A stretch of DNA of 59,209 nt from Clostridiales bacterium. GTDB taxonomy: Bacteria > Bacillota > Clostridia > Christensenellales > Aristaeellaceae. How positions within the stretch are numbered: position 1 is the stretch's first letter; every line of letters starts with the position of its first letter. Location of the stretch: contig DUQF01000018.1 in the NCBI GenBank assembly GCA_012837965.1, positions 1-59,209 on the forward strand, written 5' to 3'. Below are positions 25,592 to 34,117 of the stretch, piece by piece. Below the pieces are notes generated by a model. The model made no database searches and was not told where the DNA came from. It was given only the letters and a program-made list of their open reading frames with translations. A program made the position numbers and the translations under genes.

Positions 25592-26659
25592 ATGGAACGT
25601 ATTCAAAATTTTCGTAAACTCATGAACTTACAAGGCAATCAGGCCGTCTTAATAGAAAAGCCGAGCAACATGTATTATCTTGCCGGCTTTACCGGTGAAG
25701 GCATGTTGCTTATCCTGCCTGATGAAGTGCAAGTGTTTACCGATTCACGCTATACCGAACAAACGCAAAAAGAAGCGCCGGAGTGTACCGTGCTTGAAAT
25801 TGGCGGTGGCAAGAGTTTTTACCATTTACTGAAGGAAGCTGGCGATGCGAAGGGTATTCAGGAAGTTTTCTTTGAAAACGATTTCGTTACCGTAAGTAAC
25901 TACCAGAAAATGACGGAAATGCTGGGGGGCGTCACTTTTTCGCCCGTTAAAGGTGTTCCGGAAAAGATGCGTCTTGTGAAGGATGCTTCGGAAATTGCCG
26001 CCATGCGTCAAGCGGGTGATATTTCTTGCCGTGCTTTTGAATATATCTTGGGAGAAATTGCTCCCGGTATATCTGAAAGAGAAATTCGCCAAAAACTTGA
26101 AAACAAGATGTTTGAGTTGGGTGCTGAAAAACTGGCCTTTAGTACCATTGTGGCTTCAGGTCCCAACGGTTCCCTCCCGCATGCGGTGCCCACCGAACGC
26201 AGGATAGAAAAGGGCGACTTGATCACTTTAGATTTTGGCGCCAACTATAACCACTACTGCTCCGACATGACCCGCACCATTGCTGTGGGTAAGCCTTCAG
26301 CGCAACTTGAGGAGGTTTATAATATCGTCTTGGAAGCGCACTTAACCGCCGCAAAGGCTTTGGCGCCCGGTAAAACCTGCCAGTCCATTGACCAGATCGC
26401 AAGGGATATTATCGAAAAAGCAGGATACGGGGCGAATTTTGGTCACGGGCTTGGCCACGGTGTAGGGATTGATATTCACGAAGACCCGAGGCTTTCAGCG
26501 CGCAGCACCGATGTTTTGCAGGCCGGTCACGTGGTGACGGTTGAACCCGGTATCTACCTACCCGGTATTGGCGGTGTGCGTATAGAAAACACCTGCCTGA
26601 TTACCGAAACGGGCTCAGAAAGCTTTATTTGGGCCAAACGTAACCTGATTATTTTATAA
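25592..26659 (+). CDS. pepP: M24 aminopeptidase, Xaa-Pro type
   Basis: A 355-residue pita-bread metallopeptidase that removes N-terminal residues preceding proline. The creatinase-type N-terminal domain ([17 protein letters not shown]) leads to the catalytic domain, with all five metal ligands: Asp in [14 protein letters not shown], the second Asp there, His in [16 protein letters not shown], Glu in [11 protein letters not shown] and Glu in [10 protein letters not shown]. The ATG at 25592 follows GGGAGG. It lies just upstream of efp, an arrangement common in Bacillota. Confidence 0.94.
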   Translation: MERIQNFRKLMNLQGNQAVLIEKPSNMYYLAGFTGEGMLLILPDEVQVFTDSRYTEQTQKEAPECTVLEIGGGKSFYHLLKEAGDAKGIQEVFFENDFVTVSNYQKMTEMLGGVTFSPVKGVPEKMRLVKDASEIAAMRQAGDISCRAFEYILGEIAPGISEREIRQKLENKMFELGAEKLAFSTIVASGPNGSLPHAVPTERRIEKGDLITLDFGANYNHYCSDMTRTIAVGKPSAQLEEVYNIVLEAHLTAAKALAPGKTCQSIDQIARDIIEKAGYGANFGHGLGHGVGIDIHEDPRLSARSTDVLQAGHVVTVEPGIYLPGIGGVRIENTCLITETGSESFIWAKRNLIIL

Positions 26660-26696
26660 TCAACAGAATATAAATATTTTCGGAGGAAGACAAGCA

Positions 26697-27254
26697 ATGA
26701 TTACTGCAGGGGATTTTAGAAAAGGCATTACTATTGAGTTGGACGGCAGCGTATGGAACATCGTTGATTTTCAGCACGTAAAGCCGGGAAAAGGCGCTGC
26801 CTTTGTGCGCACAAAAATTAAAAACATCATGACCGGCGCGGTTGTCGAGCGCACCTTCAGCCCCAGCGACAAAATGCCTCGCGCTCACGTTGAAACCAAA
26901 GAAATGATGTACATGTACAATGACGGCGGGTTGTATTATTTCATGGATCCGGAAACCTTTGAACAAATGCCTCTGAACGAGAGCCAAGTAGAAGAGGCCA
27001 TCAAGTTTGTGAAGGAGAATACAAACGCCAACATTCGTTTCTTTAAGGGCAGCGCTTTTTCTGTTGAGGCGCCCAACTTTGTAGACCTTGAAGTAACCGA
27101 TACTGAACCCGGTTTTAAGGGCGATACTGCCTCCAACACTTTTAAACCCGCCACCTTGGAAACGGGCTATACGCTCATGGTTCCGCTGTTTATTAACATT
27201 GGCGACGTAATCAAAATCGATACCCGCTCCGGCGAGTATCTCTCCCGCGCATAA
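26697..27254 (+). CDS. efp: Elongation factor P
   Basis: A 185-residue translation factor that rescues ribosomes stalled on polyproline stretches. Three beta-barrel domains are present: the N-terminal KOW-like domain with the tip loop [13 protein letters not shown], whose Lys near residue 32 is the site modified in many bacteria, the OB domain, and a C-terminal domain ending [14 protein letters not shown]. No known EF-P modification enzyme is next to it. The ATG at 26697 follows CGGAGGA. Confidence 0.97.
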   Translation: MITAGDFRKGITIELDGSVWNIVDFQHVKPGKGAAFVRTKIKNIMTGAVVERTFSPSDKMPRAHVETKEMMYMYNDGGLYYFMDPETFEQMPLNESQVEEAIKFVKENTNANIRFFKGSAFSVEAPNFVDLEVTDTEPGFKGDTASNTFKPATLETGYTLMVPLFINIGDVIKIDTRSGEYLSRA

Positions 27255-27275
27255 ATGAATTAGGAGGAATAAAAG

Positions 27276-27683
27276 ATGTCAAAACTTACTGAAAGAGCGG
27301 AATTTCTTCGCGGCTTAGCGACCGGATACCAGCTGGACGAAAATAAACCCGAACACTCTATGATTTTACAGTTGGTCGACCTGCTTGGCGATATGGCGAA
27401 AGAGCTGGAAGAAACTAATGAAAAATTGGATCAATTGCAAGAGTATGTTGAGGAAATCGATATCGACCTTGAACTGCTGGAAGATGAGGTCTTTGAAGAC
27501 GACGAAGACGACGATGACGATATTTATGATGCGGTAGAGTACGAGTGTCCCCATTGCGGATATCCTGTTCATTTTAGCATCAACGAGTTTGATTTGGATG
27601 AAGACTACCATTGTCCAAGCTGCGGCGATCTTTTGTTCCCCGAAGATGAGGAAGAGGACGAACAAGTCGATCCCGAAGAATAA
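27276..27683 (+). CDS. Acidic zinc-ribbon protein, CD1247-type
   Basis: A 135-residue cytoplasmic protein. Residues 1-60 are helical (TERAEFLRGLATGYQLDE) and match the CD1247 N-terminal domain found in Clostridia. Residues ~61-90 are an extremely acidic stretch of Asp and Glu. A zinc ribbon follows, CPHCGYPVHF ... CPSCGDLLFPE, and the end is acidic again. No function is established for the family. The acidic linker and tail recall the delta subunit of RNA polymerase or nucleic-acid mimics, but that is only a likeness. ATG at 27276 follows AGGAGG 22 bases after the efp stop; a terminator follows. Confidence 0.8.
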   Translation: MSKLTERAEFLRGLATGYQLDENKPEHSMILQLVDLLGDMAKELEETNEKLDQLQEYVEEIDIDLELLEDEVFEDDEDDDDDIYDAVEYECPHCGYPVHFSINEFDLDEDYHCPSCGDLLFPEDEEEDEQVDPEE

Positions 27684-27690
27684 CATTCGA

Positions 27691-27724
27691 AAAACCCTCT
27701 GTTCACCAAAGAACAGGGGGTTTT
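27691..27724 (+). terminator. Terminator after efp and the zinc-ribbon gene
   Basis: AAAACCCTCTGTTC (27691-27704), a six-base loop, GAACAGGGGGTTTT (27711-27724). The long stem with A and T flanks may act on both strands, serving the convergent phosphoesterase gene as well. Confidence 0.9.
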
Positions 27725-27758
27725 AAGTATAAAAATATCTTACGGATAGCTAATATTG

Positions 27759-28469
27759 TTAGCTATTTTTATTGCCAACCTGACGAGCATAAACGCCAGT
27801 TTCAAGCTCCCTGATAAACGCTTCACTGTTGTGAAGGTCAGGGTGTTTTTTGACTTCCTCTACTGTTGCTTGATTGTCATAGGGGAGATTGACCATGGTA
27901 AAATCAAGGGGAGCACTGTTTCTGTCAGCACTGCCTTTTAATATGAGGTACTGAATGTGTGTAACGCCCAAGGAATTCCCTACGCTGCCGGTATTAACAA
28001 GCAGCCTGTGGGCAAGGGTGCGTAGCCCTTGTCGGTGGACGTCCGCGTAAATCAGCACGTCATAATCGGGCAGGAAGTATTCGGCCCAGACTTTTTCATC
28101 TGTATTCAGCGTGTGCAGTGTATGGAACAGTGGCCGGCCATGGATGAGGCGTACATTCTTGCCGCTAAGCCTTAATCGATGCTCAAGCGGCCAAGACGCC
28201 ATTTCTTCCATGCGCTTTTGACCAAGCTGTTCATGGTAGAATGTATCGTGTTTGTATATGCGCGCGCTGATACCTTTCTCCCAATTACCTTGAAGAATAA
28301 GGTCACAGTTTCTTTTCGCCCAATCAAAGGCATAATCGTTGTTTGGTCCCTTGCCTACCACATCGCCTAAGCAAATTAGCGCATCGGGTTTACGGCGCGC
28401 TAAGTCCTGCTCCAATCGCTCAATGGCCGGACGGTTACCGTGCAAATCGGCAATGATTGCGTATTTCAT
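27759..28469 (-). CDS. Metallophosphoesterase
   Basis: A 236-residue calcineurin-like phosphoesterase of the YfcE/MJ0936 group. The metal motifs are clear: AIIADLHGNRPAIE, CLGDVVGKGPNND, LQGNWEKG, IHGRPLF and the C-terminal NTGSVGNSLG. Substrates in this group vary (cyclic nucleotides, phosphodiesters or phosphoproteins). I chose the ATG at 28469, which forms an ATGA overlap with the upstream gene, over a GTG at 28496; it gives the standard N terminus MKYAIIADLHG. Cotranscribed with the amidotransferase-fold gene. Confidence 0.87.
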   Translation of the reverse strand: MKYAIIADLHGNRPAIERLEQDLARRKPDALICLGDVVGKGPNNDYAFDWAKRNCDLILQGNWEKGISARIYKHDTFYHEQLGQKRMEEMASWPLEHRLRLSGKNVRLIHGRPLFHTLHTLNTDEKVWAEYFLPDYDVLIYADVHRQGLRTLAHRLLVNTGSVGNSLGVTHIQYLILKGSADRNSAPLDFTMVNLPYDNQATVEEVKKHPDLHNSEAFIRELETGVYARQVGNKNS

Positions 28470-29170
28470 TTTGATTGAATAGAATCCAGCAACCACTCAA
28501 ACACGGCAAACTGGCGGGGATCTTTTTCGTACAGCGATTCGGGGTGCCACTGCAGAGCCATACAAGGGAAGCTGTCATCCGGCTCAATAGCTTCAACAAT
28601 ACCGTCAGGGGAGAGGGCGGCTGCGTGAAAGCCTGGGGCGATTTCTTTAATCGCCTGGTGGTGGCGAGAATTAACACCAAGGGTGCCCGAGCCGATAATG
28701 TGCCTTAGGTTAGTGGATTCCAGAATGGAAACCGTGTGGATAATATCGCTTGTGCGGGAAAATTGGGCATGATTAATGTCTGTTTTGTACTGGTCTTGGA
28801 TGTCTTGATACAGCGAGCCGCCCCGGATAACATTCAACAATTGCAGCCCCCGACATATGCAAAGGAAAGGCTTAGCGCACTGGGTGGCGTAGTTTATCAT
28901 CCATGCTTCCTGCCTGTCCCTTAGGTTGTTGGCAGGGTCGGTTTTCGCATGAGGCTCTTCGCCATATAGCTTGGGGTTGACATCATCGCCGCCCGTAAAA
29001 ATGATGGCATCCATTTTATCTACCATAGACTTCCATGCCTTGACGCTATCTACCAGCGGCATAATCATGGGCACCGCGCCCGCGGCGATGACTGCCGTAA
29101 CGCAGTCGTTATGAACATCCGAGCGGTGCAAATCGTCATTCCAATTTGCGCTCAAGCCAATTAAGTACAT
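28466..29170 (-). CDS. Gamma-glutamyl-GABA hydrolase-like class I glutamine amidotransferase
   Basis: A 234-residue class I GATase-fold hydrolase (peptidase C26 type, PuuD-like), which cleaves gamma-glutamyl amides. N-terminal MYLIGLSANWNDD, IIFTGGDDVNPKLYGE, the nucleophile loop FLCICRGLQLLNV with Cys, and ALQWHPESL with the catalytic His give a complete triad. The start is the ATG at 29170, directly after GGAGGG (29175-29180). A longer reading to 29227 is excluded because the promoter lies inside it. First gene of a two-gene operon. Confidence 0.9.
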   Translation of the reverse strand: MYLIGLSANWNDDLHRSDVHNDCVTAVIAAGAVPMIMPLVDSVKAWKSMVDKMDAIIFTGGDDVNPKLYGEEPHAKTDPANNLRDRQEAWMINYATQCAKPFLCICRGLQLLNVIRGGSLYQDIQDQYKTDINHAQFSRTSDIIHTVSILESTNLRHIIGSGTLGVNSRHHQAIKEIAPGFHAAALSPDGIVEAIEPDDSFPCMALQWHPESLYEKDPRQFAVFEWLLDSIQSK

Positions 29171-29198
29171 TGAACCCTCCATATCTTGCTTTTGATAT

Positions 29199-29227
29199 AG
29201 TATACGCATTGCGCAATTATTTTGCAA
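29199..29227 (-). promoter_or_regulatory. Promoter of the amidotransferase-phosphoesterase operon
   Basis: On minus, TTGCAA (29222-29227), a 17-base spacer and TATACT (29199-29204), about 28 bases before the ATG. Confidence 0.75.
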
Positions 29228-29302
29228 GAATTTTTTCTAAACGTGAGGATTGGGTTCTTTGATGCGTCTAATAGATGTATCGATACAAAGGAGGTTTACC
29301 CA

Positions 29303-29761
29303 TTGGACGAAAATAGTTTCACTTCTGAGATGATGCAATGTACACAAATGTTTTATCGCATCGCTTTTACCATACTGCGCAACCGAGAAGATTGTCTGGA
29401 TGCCATGCAGGAAACGGCCTTTCGAGCTTGGAAAAAGCTTGGTAGTCTGCGGAATGAGCGATACTTTAGAACATGGGCTACACGCATCCTGATCAACGAA
29501 TGTAAAACAATACTACGCAAGCGCAGGCGCAATATTCCGCTTGAAGATATTCCGGAAATTGCAACTGAGCCGCCTGACCCGACTTTGGCTCTTATGCTGC
29601 ATGACTTACCGGAACATTTGCGCCTACCATTGGTGATGTTTTACTTGGAAGGTATGACAGAAAAAGAGGTGGCGTATGCCCTGCGTTTACCGCAGACAAC
29701 GGTTCGGGGCCGTATTGCCCGTGCCAAAGCGAGACTTCGCAAAGAATTGGAGGAATTATGA
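29303..29761 (+). CDS. ECF-type RNA polymerase sigma factor
   Basis: A 152-residue sigma-70 family protein of the extracytoplasmic-function type, with region 2 (MFYRIAFTILRNREDCLDAM, then FRAWKKLGSLRNERYFRTWA) and region 4 (LRLPLVMFYLEGMTEKEVAY, followed by a helix-turn-helix with TTVRGRIARAKARLRKEL). The start is the TTG at 29303, eight bases after AAGGAGG (29288-29294); further in-frame codons upstream run into the divergent promoter. Its stop overlaps the ATG of the next gene, a membrane protein that is the obvious candidate to hold it inactive. Confidence 0.9.
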   Translation: MDENSFTSEMMQCTQMFYRIAFTILRNREDCLDAMQETAFRAWKKLGSLRNERYFRTWATRILINECKTILRKRRRNIPLEDIPEIATEPPDPTLALMLHDLPEHLRLPLVMFYLEGMTEKEVAYALRLPQTTVRGRIARAKARLRKELEEL

Positions 29762-31761
29762 TAAACAATAATCAACCTGTAAACTTGGGAAACGCTTTTC
29801 CGCCTGTTCCCGAGGAAGCGGAGAAGACCATGAGATCTTCATTGGCGCAACTTCAAAAAAGGCGCAGAGTCTATCCCAAGCGCAAGTTTGCGCTGATTGC
29901 CGCTACTGTGCTTATAACCGTATCTCTGACAGCTATTGCCGCCTTTCATTCGCAGGTGGCCGAGCTGTTTGGTAAACTGTTTGGAAAGGAAACCCAGCAG
30001 TGGATTGAAGGCGGCGTTGTTGATCCCGATGGTAAAAGTTTTACCCTTGCAGGCGCTACCTTTACCATAGATGAATGTGTGTATAGGGATAGAGGCCTAT
30101 ATTTTCTCGGCTCCGTCAGGGCAGATGCGGACGCGAAGGTCGTAATTTTACCGCCTGACTGGGACAAACAAGCGCCCTTTGGCTACGATATCTATGGCGC
30201 TGGGCCGGAAGCGGAAATTGTGCCTGAGGGCGCCAAAAGCTATGAACAGGTTGCGGCGGAAGCCAAAAAGGAGCTAGCCGTAGCCTGTATCGGCATAGAT
30301 AAACTGGCTTCGCAGGACAATGTTTTACTTGCTCCCGAGTGTTATGGTACCACTATTTATCCCATAAAGGACGGAAGCCTTCGCTTTGCCCTTGAAGTGG
30401 AAGACGGCAGCCTTATTATGCCTGCGGACAAGTATCAGGTGCAGATGTATTGCCGGGTGGGCGAACATACCGATACTTGGGACATGACCGTACGGCCGAC
30501 TATTGAAATCGCGACCGAACAACTTGTTGAACCCGCCGCTTCTACCCAAACGGACGTTTCCGAAGTCAAGGAAGAGCCTGTACAGGACAAACCTGAAGAA
30601 AAGGCGGAATCTGTCGTTTCTGTTCAAACAGTGCCTGTCGCTCAAAAGGAGCAGGCGCGGGAAACTGTTGCGTCTAACCAAACGGAAGAGCCTGTAGTGC
30701 GGAAAGAGCAGGCGAAAGAGGAGCCCAAATCTGTTGAAACCAATCAACAGCAAGCGTCTCAAGCCAAAGATGATAAGGAACAGAAGAAGGATGCTCCTGC
30801 CGTGAAAGAAGAGCCAACACCCGAAAACATGCCTGTGTACCGGGCGAAAAAGTGGGAATTCATCGAAAAAATCGATCTTGCCTTGTTTAACCAAAGCGAA
30901 GTCCTAAAGGACGATAGACGCGTGCAACGCAACGAAACCTTCCGCAGCGTGTCCTATCAAGACGGTGGATCCCTTGAAATGTCCGATGGCTGCATTGACT
31001 ATCACGAGACAAAGGGCGAGTGGAATTATAGCGGTGAAGACAATTACGGCAAGCCCGTTGATAATTATGGCCCCAAGGAAACTGTTGCCAATCAAGTAGC
31101 AGACCTTGGAGATTGGGCTTACTTTGGCTGGCCGGGAACCTATGAGCAGCTTCCACTTGAAAAGACGAGCCTTACCTACCTAACGCTTGATGAAGCCAAA
31201 GCGCAGGCAGAGGCGATGCTAAAAGAACTTGGCCTCAAAGACTTTGTCAACACCTATGCAATCGATTTGGGTGTAGACAGGATTCATGCCCTTGGCGAAG
31301 ACCTCAAAGCCTGTGAGCGGGCGGGTAAGTATAGCACCAACTGCCCGATGGAGTATGATTTAGCCACCGTAGAAGATGAAGGCTTCTATCTGTACTATGA
31401 GCAACCCCTGTTTAACAAGACGGAACTGAGCGCCAATGCTTCTTTCTATGTGACCAAGAAGGGTATTGTCAAAGTCGGCGTACGCCGCCACTACGAGCCG
31501 GGAGATATCATTGAAACGCCTGAAACGTTTGTTTCATCTGAATCGGTGATAGAGCGGCTACCTCAGGATATGGCTTCGGCCAAATATCCCGATAAAGTAA
31601 CGGAAATTATCGATACAAGTCTCTGCTACTACCCTCTTGCCGACAAGAAAGGCGTGAAGCTGATACCTGTTTGGCATATTGAGTTTAACGGCAGCGAAAA
31701 CAACCATTACTGGGCTGCTTACGACGCTGTAACAGGAAAATTTGTTGACGGGAACTTTTAA
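29758..31761 (+). CDS. Large membrane protein coupled to the ECF sigma factor
   Basis: A 667-residue single-pass protein I cannot assign with certainty. Residues 1-43 are cytoplasmic and end in a basic run (QKRRRVYPKRK); one membrane helix follows (~44-62). The outside part has a strand-rich domain (~67-250), a Glu/Lys/Gln/Val-rich low-complexity stalk (~255-360) and a C-terminal domain (~362-667). The end, GVKLIPVWHIEFNGSE ... YDAVTGKFVDG, resembles PepSY/YycI-like or DUF6034-type folds. Coupling (ATGA) to the sigma gene suggests an anti-sigma or sensor role, but the 43-residue inner part is short and lacks a HxxxCxxC zinc motif. A terminator follows. Confidence 0.75.
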   Translation: MINNNQPVNLGNAFPPVPEEAEKTMRSSLAQLQKRRRVYPKRKFALIAATVLITVSLTAIAAFHSQVAELFGKLFGKETQQWIEGGVVDPDGKSFTLAGATFTIDECVYRDRGLYFLGSVRADADAKVVILPPDWDKQAPFGYDIYGAGPEAEIVPEGAKSYEQVAAEAKKELAVACIGIDKLASQDNVLLAPECYGTTIYPIKDGSLRFALEVEDGSLIMPADKYQVQMYCRVGEHTDTWDMTVRPTIEIATEQLVEPAASTQTDVSEVKEEPVQDKPEEKAESVVSVQTVPVAQKEQARETVASNQTEEPVVRKEQAKEEPKSVETNQQQASQAKDDKEQKKDAPAVKEEPTPENMPVYRAKKWEFIEKIDLALFNQSEVLKDDRRVQRNETFRSVSYQDGGSLEMSDGCIDYHETKGEWNYSGEDNYGKPVDNYGPKETVANQVADLGDWAYFGWPGTYEQLPLEKTSLTYLTLDEAKAQAEAMLKELGLKDFVNTYAIDLGVDRIHALGEDLKACERAGKYSTNCPMEYDLATVEDEGFYLYYEQPLFNKTELSANASFYVTKKGIVKVGVRRHYEPGDIIETPETFVSSESVIERLPQDMASAKYPDKVTEIIDTSLCYYPLADKKGVKLIPVWHIEFNGSENNHYWAAYDAVTGKFVDGNF

Positions 31762-31780
31762 GTAATCAAAAGAACAAATT

Positions 31781-31816
31781 GCCCCGCTCACCTAAAAAGT
31801 GGGCGGGGCGCTTTAT
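31781..31816 (+). terminator. Terminator between the membrane-protein and ricT genes
   Basis: GCCCCGCTCAC (31781-31791), a seven-base loop, GTGGGCGGGGC (31799-31809, one G-T), then CGCTTTAT. It lies between convergent genes and may act on both. Confidence 0.75.
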
Positions 31817-31847
31817 ATCGATATTTAGTGAAGGCAGTATTTTTTAA

Positions 31848-32744
31848 TTAATCTTCGAGCTCCATCAAAGACTCATCAATTTCTTCAATGGCCTGTTGTT
31901 TTTGCTGTTTACCATCCGAGTACTTGTCTTCTTTGTCTAACCGGCGCAGAACAAAGGGCTCATAATCTTTGATTGGATTTAGGTCATCCTCTTTCTTAAG
32001 ACGTACTTTTACAGTGTTTTTTAGGATATTCAACTCAATTACCGTACCGATTCCGTCAGGCGTTTGAACATCTCTGCCGACACGGGGCATTGTTTTGCGG
32101 GTTTTTTCGTAGAATTCCTGCTCATACTTTAGGCAGCACATAAGACGGCCGCACATGCCGGAAATTTTGGTGGGGTTTAGACTTAAATTTTGTTCTTTGG
32201 CCATTTTGATGGAAACGGGCTGGAAGTCGCCAAGGAAGGTGGAGCAGCATAAGTTGCGCCCGCAGGCGCCCAAGCCACCAATCATTTTCGCTTCGTCCCG
32301 AACGCCAATTTGTTTTAGCTCAATGCGAGCCTTAAACACATAGGCCAAGTCTTTAACAAGCTGGCGAAAATCCACTCGTCCATCGGATGTAAAGTAAATA
32401 ATTAGTTTTTGCAAATCGAAAGTATACTCAATTCCAACCAGTTTCATATCCAGTTGATGTTGCTGAATTTTTTCAAGAACAATGGGACGGGCATCAGCGG
32501 CCTTTTCCAAGTTGCGGTTATATTGCTCTACATCATCCTGTGTTGCGATGCGAAGAACGTTTTTGAGGGGTGCGGTTAAATCGGCATCATCCACCTCGGA
32601 AATACCCACAACCACTTCGCCAAGCTCTACCCCGCGGGTGGTTTCAACAATAACAAGGTCGCCTGCAGATGGCCAGCAGCTGGATGGGTTAAAGTAGTAA
32701 AGTTTACCGGCATTTTTGAAACGGACGCCTACAACGTTAGCCAA
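31848..32744 (-). CDS. ricT: RicT (YaaT), PSP1-domain protein
   Basis: A 298-residue cytoplasmic PSP1-domain protein. Its cysteine motifs ACGRNLCCSTF and MCGRLMCCLKYE are those of RicT, which with RicA and RicF (YmcA, YlbF) binds iron-sulfur clusters and promotes RNase Y-dependent RNA maturation, and in Bacillus affects sporulation and biofilm formation. The start is the TTG at 32744 (then ANVVGVRF), with GGAGG about eight bases upstream, inside the end of holB; about 50 further in-frame residues upstream are holB shadow. The C terminus is charged (Lys/Gln/Glu-rich). Confidence 0.93.
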   Translation of the reverse strand: MANVVGVRFKNAGKLYYFNPSSCWPSAGDLVIVETTRGVELGEVVVGISEVDDADLTAPLKNVLRIATQDDVEQYNRNLEKAADARPIVLEKIQQHQLDMKLVGIEYTFDLQKLIIYFTSDGRVDFRQLVKDLAYVFKARIELKQIGVRDEAKMIGGLGACGRNLCCSTFLGDFQPVSIKMAKEQNLSLNPTKISGMCGRLMCCLKYEQEFYEKTRKTMPRVGRDVQTPDGIGTVIELNILKNTVKVRLKKEDDLNPIKDYEPFVLRRLDKEDKYSDGKQQKQQAIEEIDESLMELED

Positions 32745-33639
32745 GTGAAATATCCTCCAATAATGAAAATAAAATAGTGTCGATAGCCGACTGCCAAGAA
32801 ACGTTGCTTTGCATGAGTTCTCTTGCTCGGGCAACTTTCTCAAGGGCAGAGCCCAGTTGTTTAAGATTTGCCTGCTTTGGCAACTTTTCTTCAATCAAGG
32901 TAAAAAGCAACTGCGCATTTTCCCTTTCGTTTCTCATTTCTTGTGAAAGGCTGACCGGATCTCCGTTTGAAAGCAAAACCTGTACAGCCTGATCGGAAAG
33001 CTGATGAAGCCTTGCGATTTCAGGATTATTAAGAAGCGCCATTGCCTTTCCGATAGAACCGCCTGCTCCTTTGATAGCGGCCTGTGCTTCATTTGATTGA
33101 GCGTCACCTGCAAGCAGCGTTTGTAAAAGTTTGTCATTAGGCCAAGGCGGTAGATAATAAAGCGCTGCCCTTGACAAGATAGTCGGCAGGAGGGCGGTAC
33201 GCCTTTCTGCCGTCAATACAAAGTAAGTGCCGGGACTTGGTTCCTCCAAGGATTTAAGCAAGGCGTTTTGCGCCTGCGGCGTCATACGGTCGGCGTTTTC
33301 AATCAGTACCGTGCGGTCGGAATTCTCGATGGAATATAAACCAAGTATGTCAAGCATATCCCTGATGGCGTCAATCCTGATAGAAGCGCCTGATGGACTT
33401 ACATGAATGAGGTTGCGGTTTTGGCCGGTTAAGACACGCAAACAAGGACCGCACTTGTTGCACGGAGCATGAAGCGCCTTGCAAAGGACGGCCTGACACA
33501 GAAGCTTAGCCAAGGTACACTTGCCCACACCCTCGTTGCCCACAATCAGAAGCGCATGGGGGGGAGTGTGGGTAGAAAATGCATCCAGCAGGCTGTCAAT
33601 GGATGAACTTAGACCATAAAAATCAGAAAAAGACGGCAC
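32737..33639 (-). CDS. holB: DNA polymerase III delta' subunit
   Basis: A 300-residue AAA+ clamp-loader subunit. It has a P-loop, IVGNEGVGKCTLAKLL, a zinc module CNKCGPCLRVLTG, sensor-type segments LIENADRMTPQAQNALLKSL and SLEEPSPGTYFVLTAE, and an SRC-like ILSRAALYYLP. The C-terminal collar is helical. The start is the GTG at 33639, four bases after darA, with a weak ribosome site, so coupling is likely. The order darA-holB-ricT is common in Bacillota. Confidence 0.93.
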   Translation of the reverse strand: MPSFSDFYGLSSSIDSLLDAFSTHTPPHALLIVGNEGVGKCTLAKLLCQAVLCKALHAPCNKCGPCLRVLTGQNRNLIHVSPSGASIRIDAIRDMLDILGLYSIENSDRTVLIENADRMTPQAQNALLKSLEEPSPGTYFVLTAERRTALLPTILSRAALYYLPPWPNDKLLQTLLAGDAQSNEAQAAIKGAGGSIGKAMALLNNPEIARLHQLSDQAVQVLLSNGDPVSLSQEMRNERENAQLLFTLIEEKLPKQANLKQLGSALEKVARARELMQSNVSWQSAIDTILFSLLEDISLG

Positions 33640-33642
33640 GGA

Positions 33643-33972
33643 TTACATCTTGATGAAACGTTCGACATCCAGCATGAAAACCGTTGCGCCGCCCACCGTA
33701 ACCTCAATGGGGTAGGGGGTGTACATCCCGGCGGCGCCGCCCATGGTAATGGGGGTGGTTGCAATTTGCTTGCGACTTTTGCATAGGCGTTCAATAACAC
33801 CCAAGCATTTTTCACTTTGGTCGTCTTCAATGCCAATTAAAAGGGTAGTGTTGCCAGCCTTTAAGAAACCGCCGGTGGTTGCTAATTTGGTGACGCTAAA
33901 ACCCTCGGTCATCAGGGTGCTAATTAAGTGCGAGGCATCCTCATCTTGGACGATGGCTATAATCAATTTCAT
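33643..33972 (-). CDS. darA: Cyclic-di-AMP receptor DarA (PII-like)
   Basis: A 109-residue PII-like protein (PstA/DarA, formerly YaaQ) that binds the second messenger c-di-AMP. It shows MKLIIAIVQDEDASHLI, the T-loop region TKLATTGGFLKAGNTTLLIG and the C-terminal GGATVFMLDVERFIKM. The ATG at 33972 follows AAGGAGG; a slightly longer reading has no support. It heads the darA-holB-ricT operon behind a good promoter. Presence of DarA implies c-di-AMP synthesis by a DacA-type cyclase elsewhere. Confidence 0.94.
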   Translation of the reverse strand: MKLIIAIVQDEDASHLISTLMTEGFSVTKLATTGGFLKAGNTTLLIGIEDDQSEKCLGVIERLCKSRKQIATTPITMGGAAGMYTPYPIEVTVGGATVFMLDVERFIKM

Positions 33973-34010
33973 ACAGGTAGCCTCCTTTACATACTCAGTA
34001 GTACTGTACA

Positions 34011-34039
34011 ATTATACACCAACTACGAGCAAAACTCAA
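34011..34039 (-). promoter_or_regulatory. Promoter of darA-holB-ricT
   Basis: On minus, TTGAGT (34034-34039), a 17-base spacer and TATAAT (34011-34016). Confidence 0.75.
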
Positions 34040-34054
34040 ATCAGGGGTGGCGTC

Positions 34055-34083
34055 TTGACACATCCCTGTGTTCAAGGTACTAT
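34055..34083 (+). promoter_or_regulatory. Promoter of the secreted YbjN-like gene
   Basis: TTGACA (34055-34060), 17 bases, TACTAT (34078-34083), about 34 bases before the ATG. It stands back-to-back with the darA promoter. Confidence 0.75.
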
Positions 34084-34117
34084 TAGCTTAATATAATCAA
34101 TAAAGGGAGGAAATTCC

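Noticed and set aside
30325-30894. 189-residue open frame on minus, opposite the sigma-linked membrane protein gene
   Set aside because: Low-complexity Leu/Phe/Arg product mirroring the Glu/Lys/Gln-rich stalk; no start signals.
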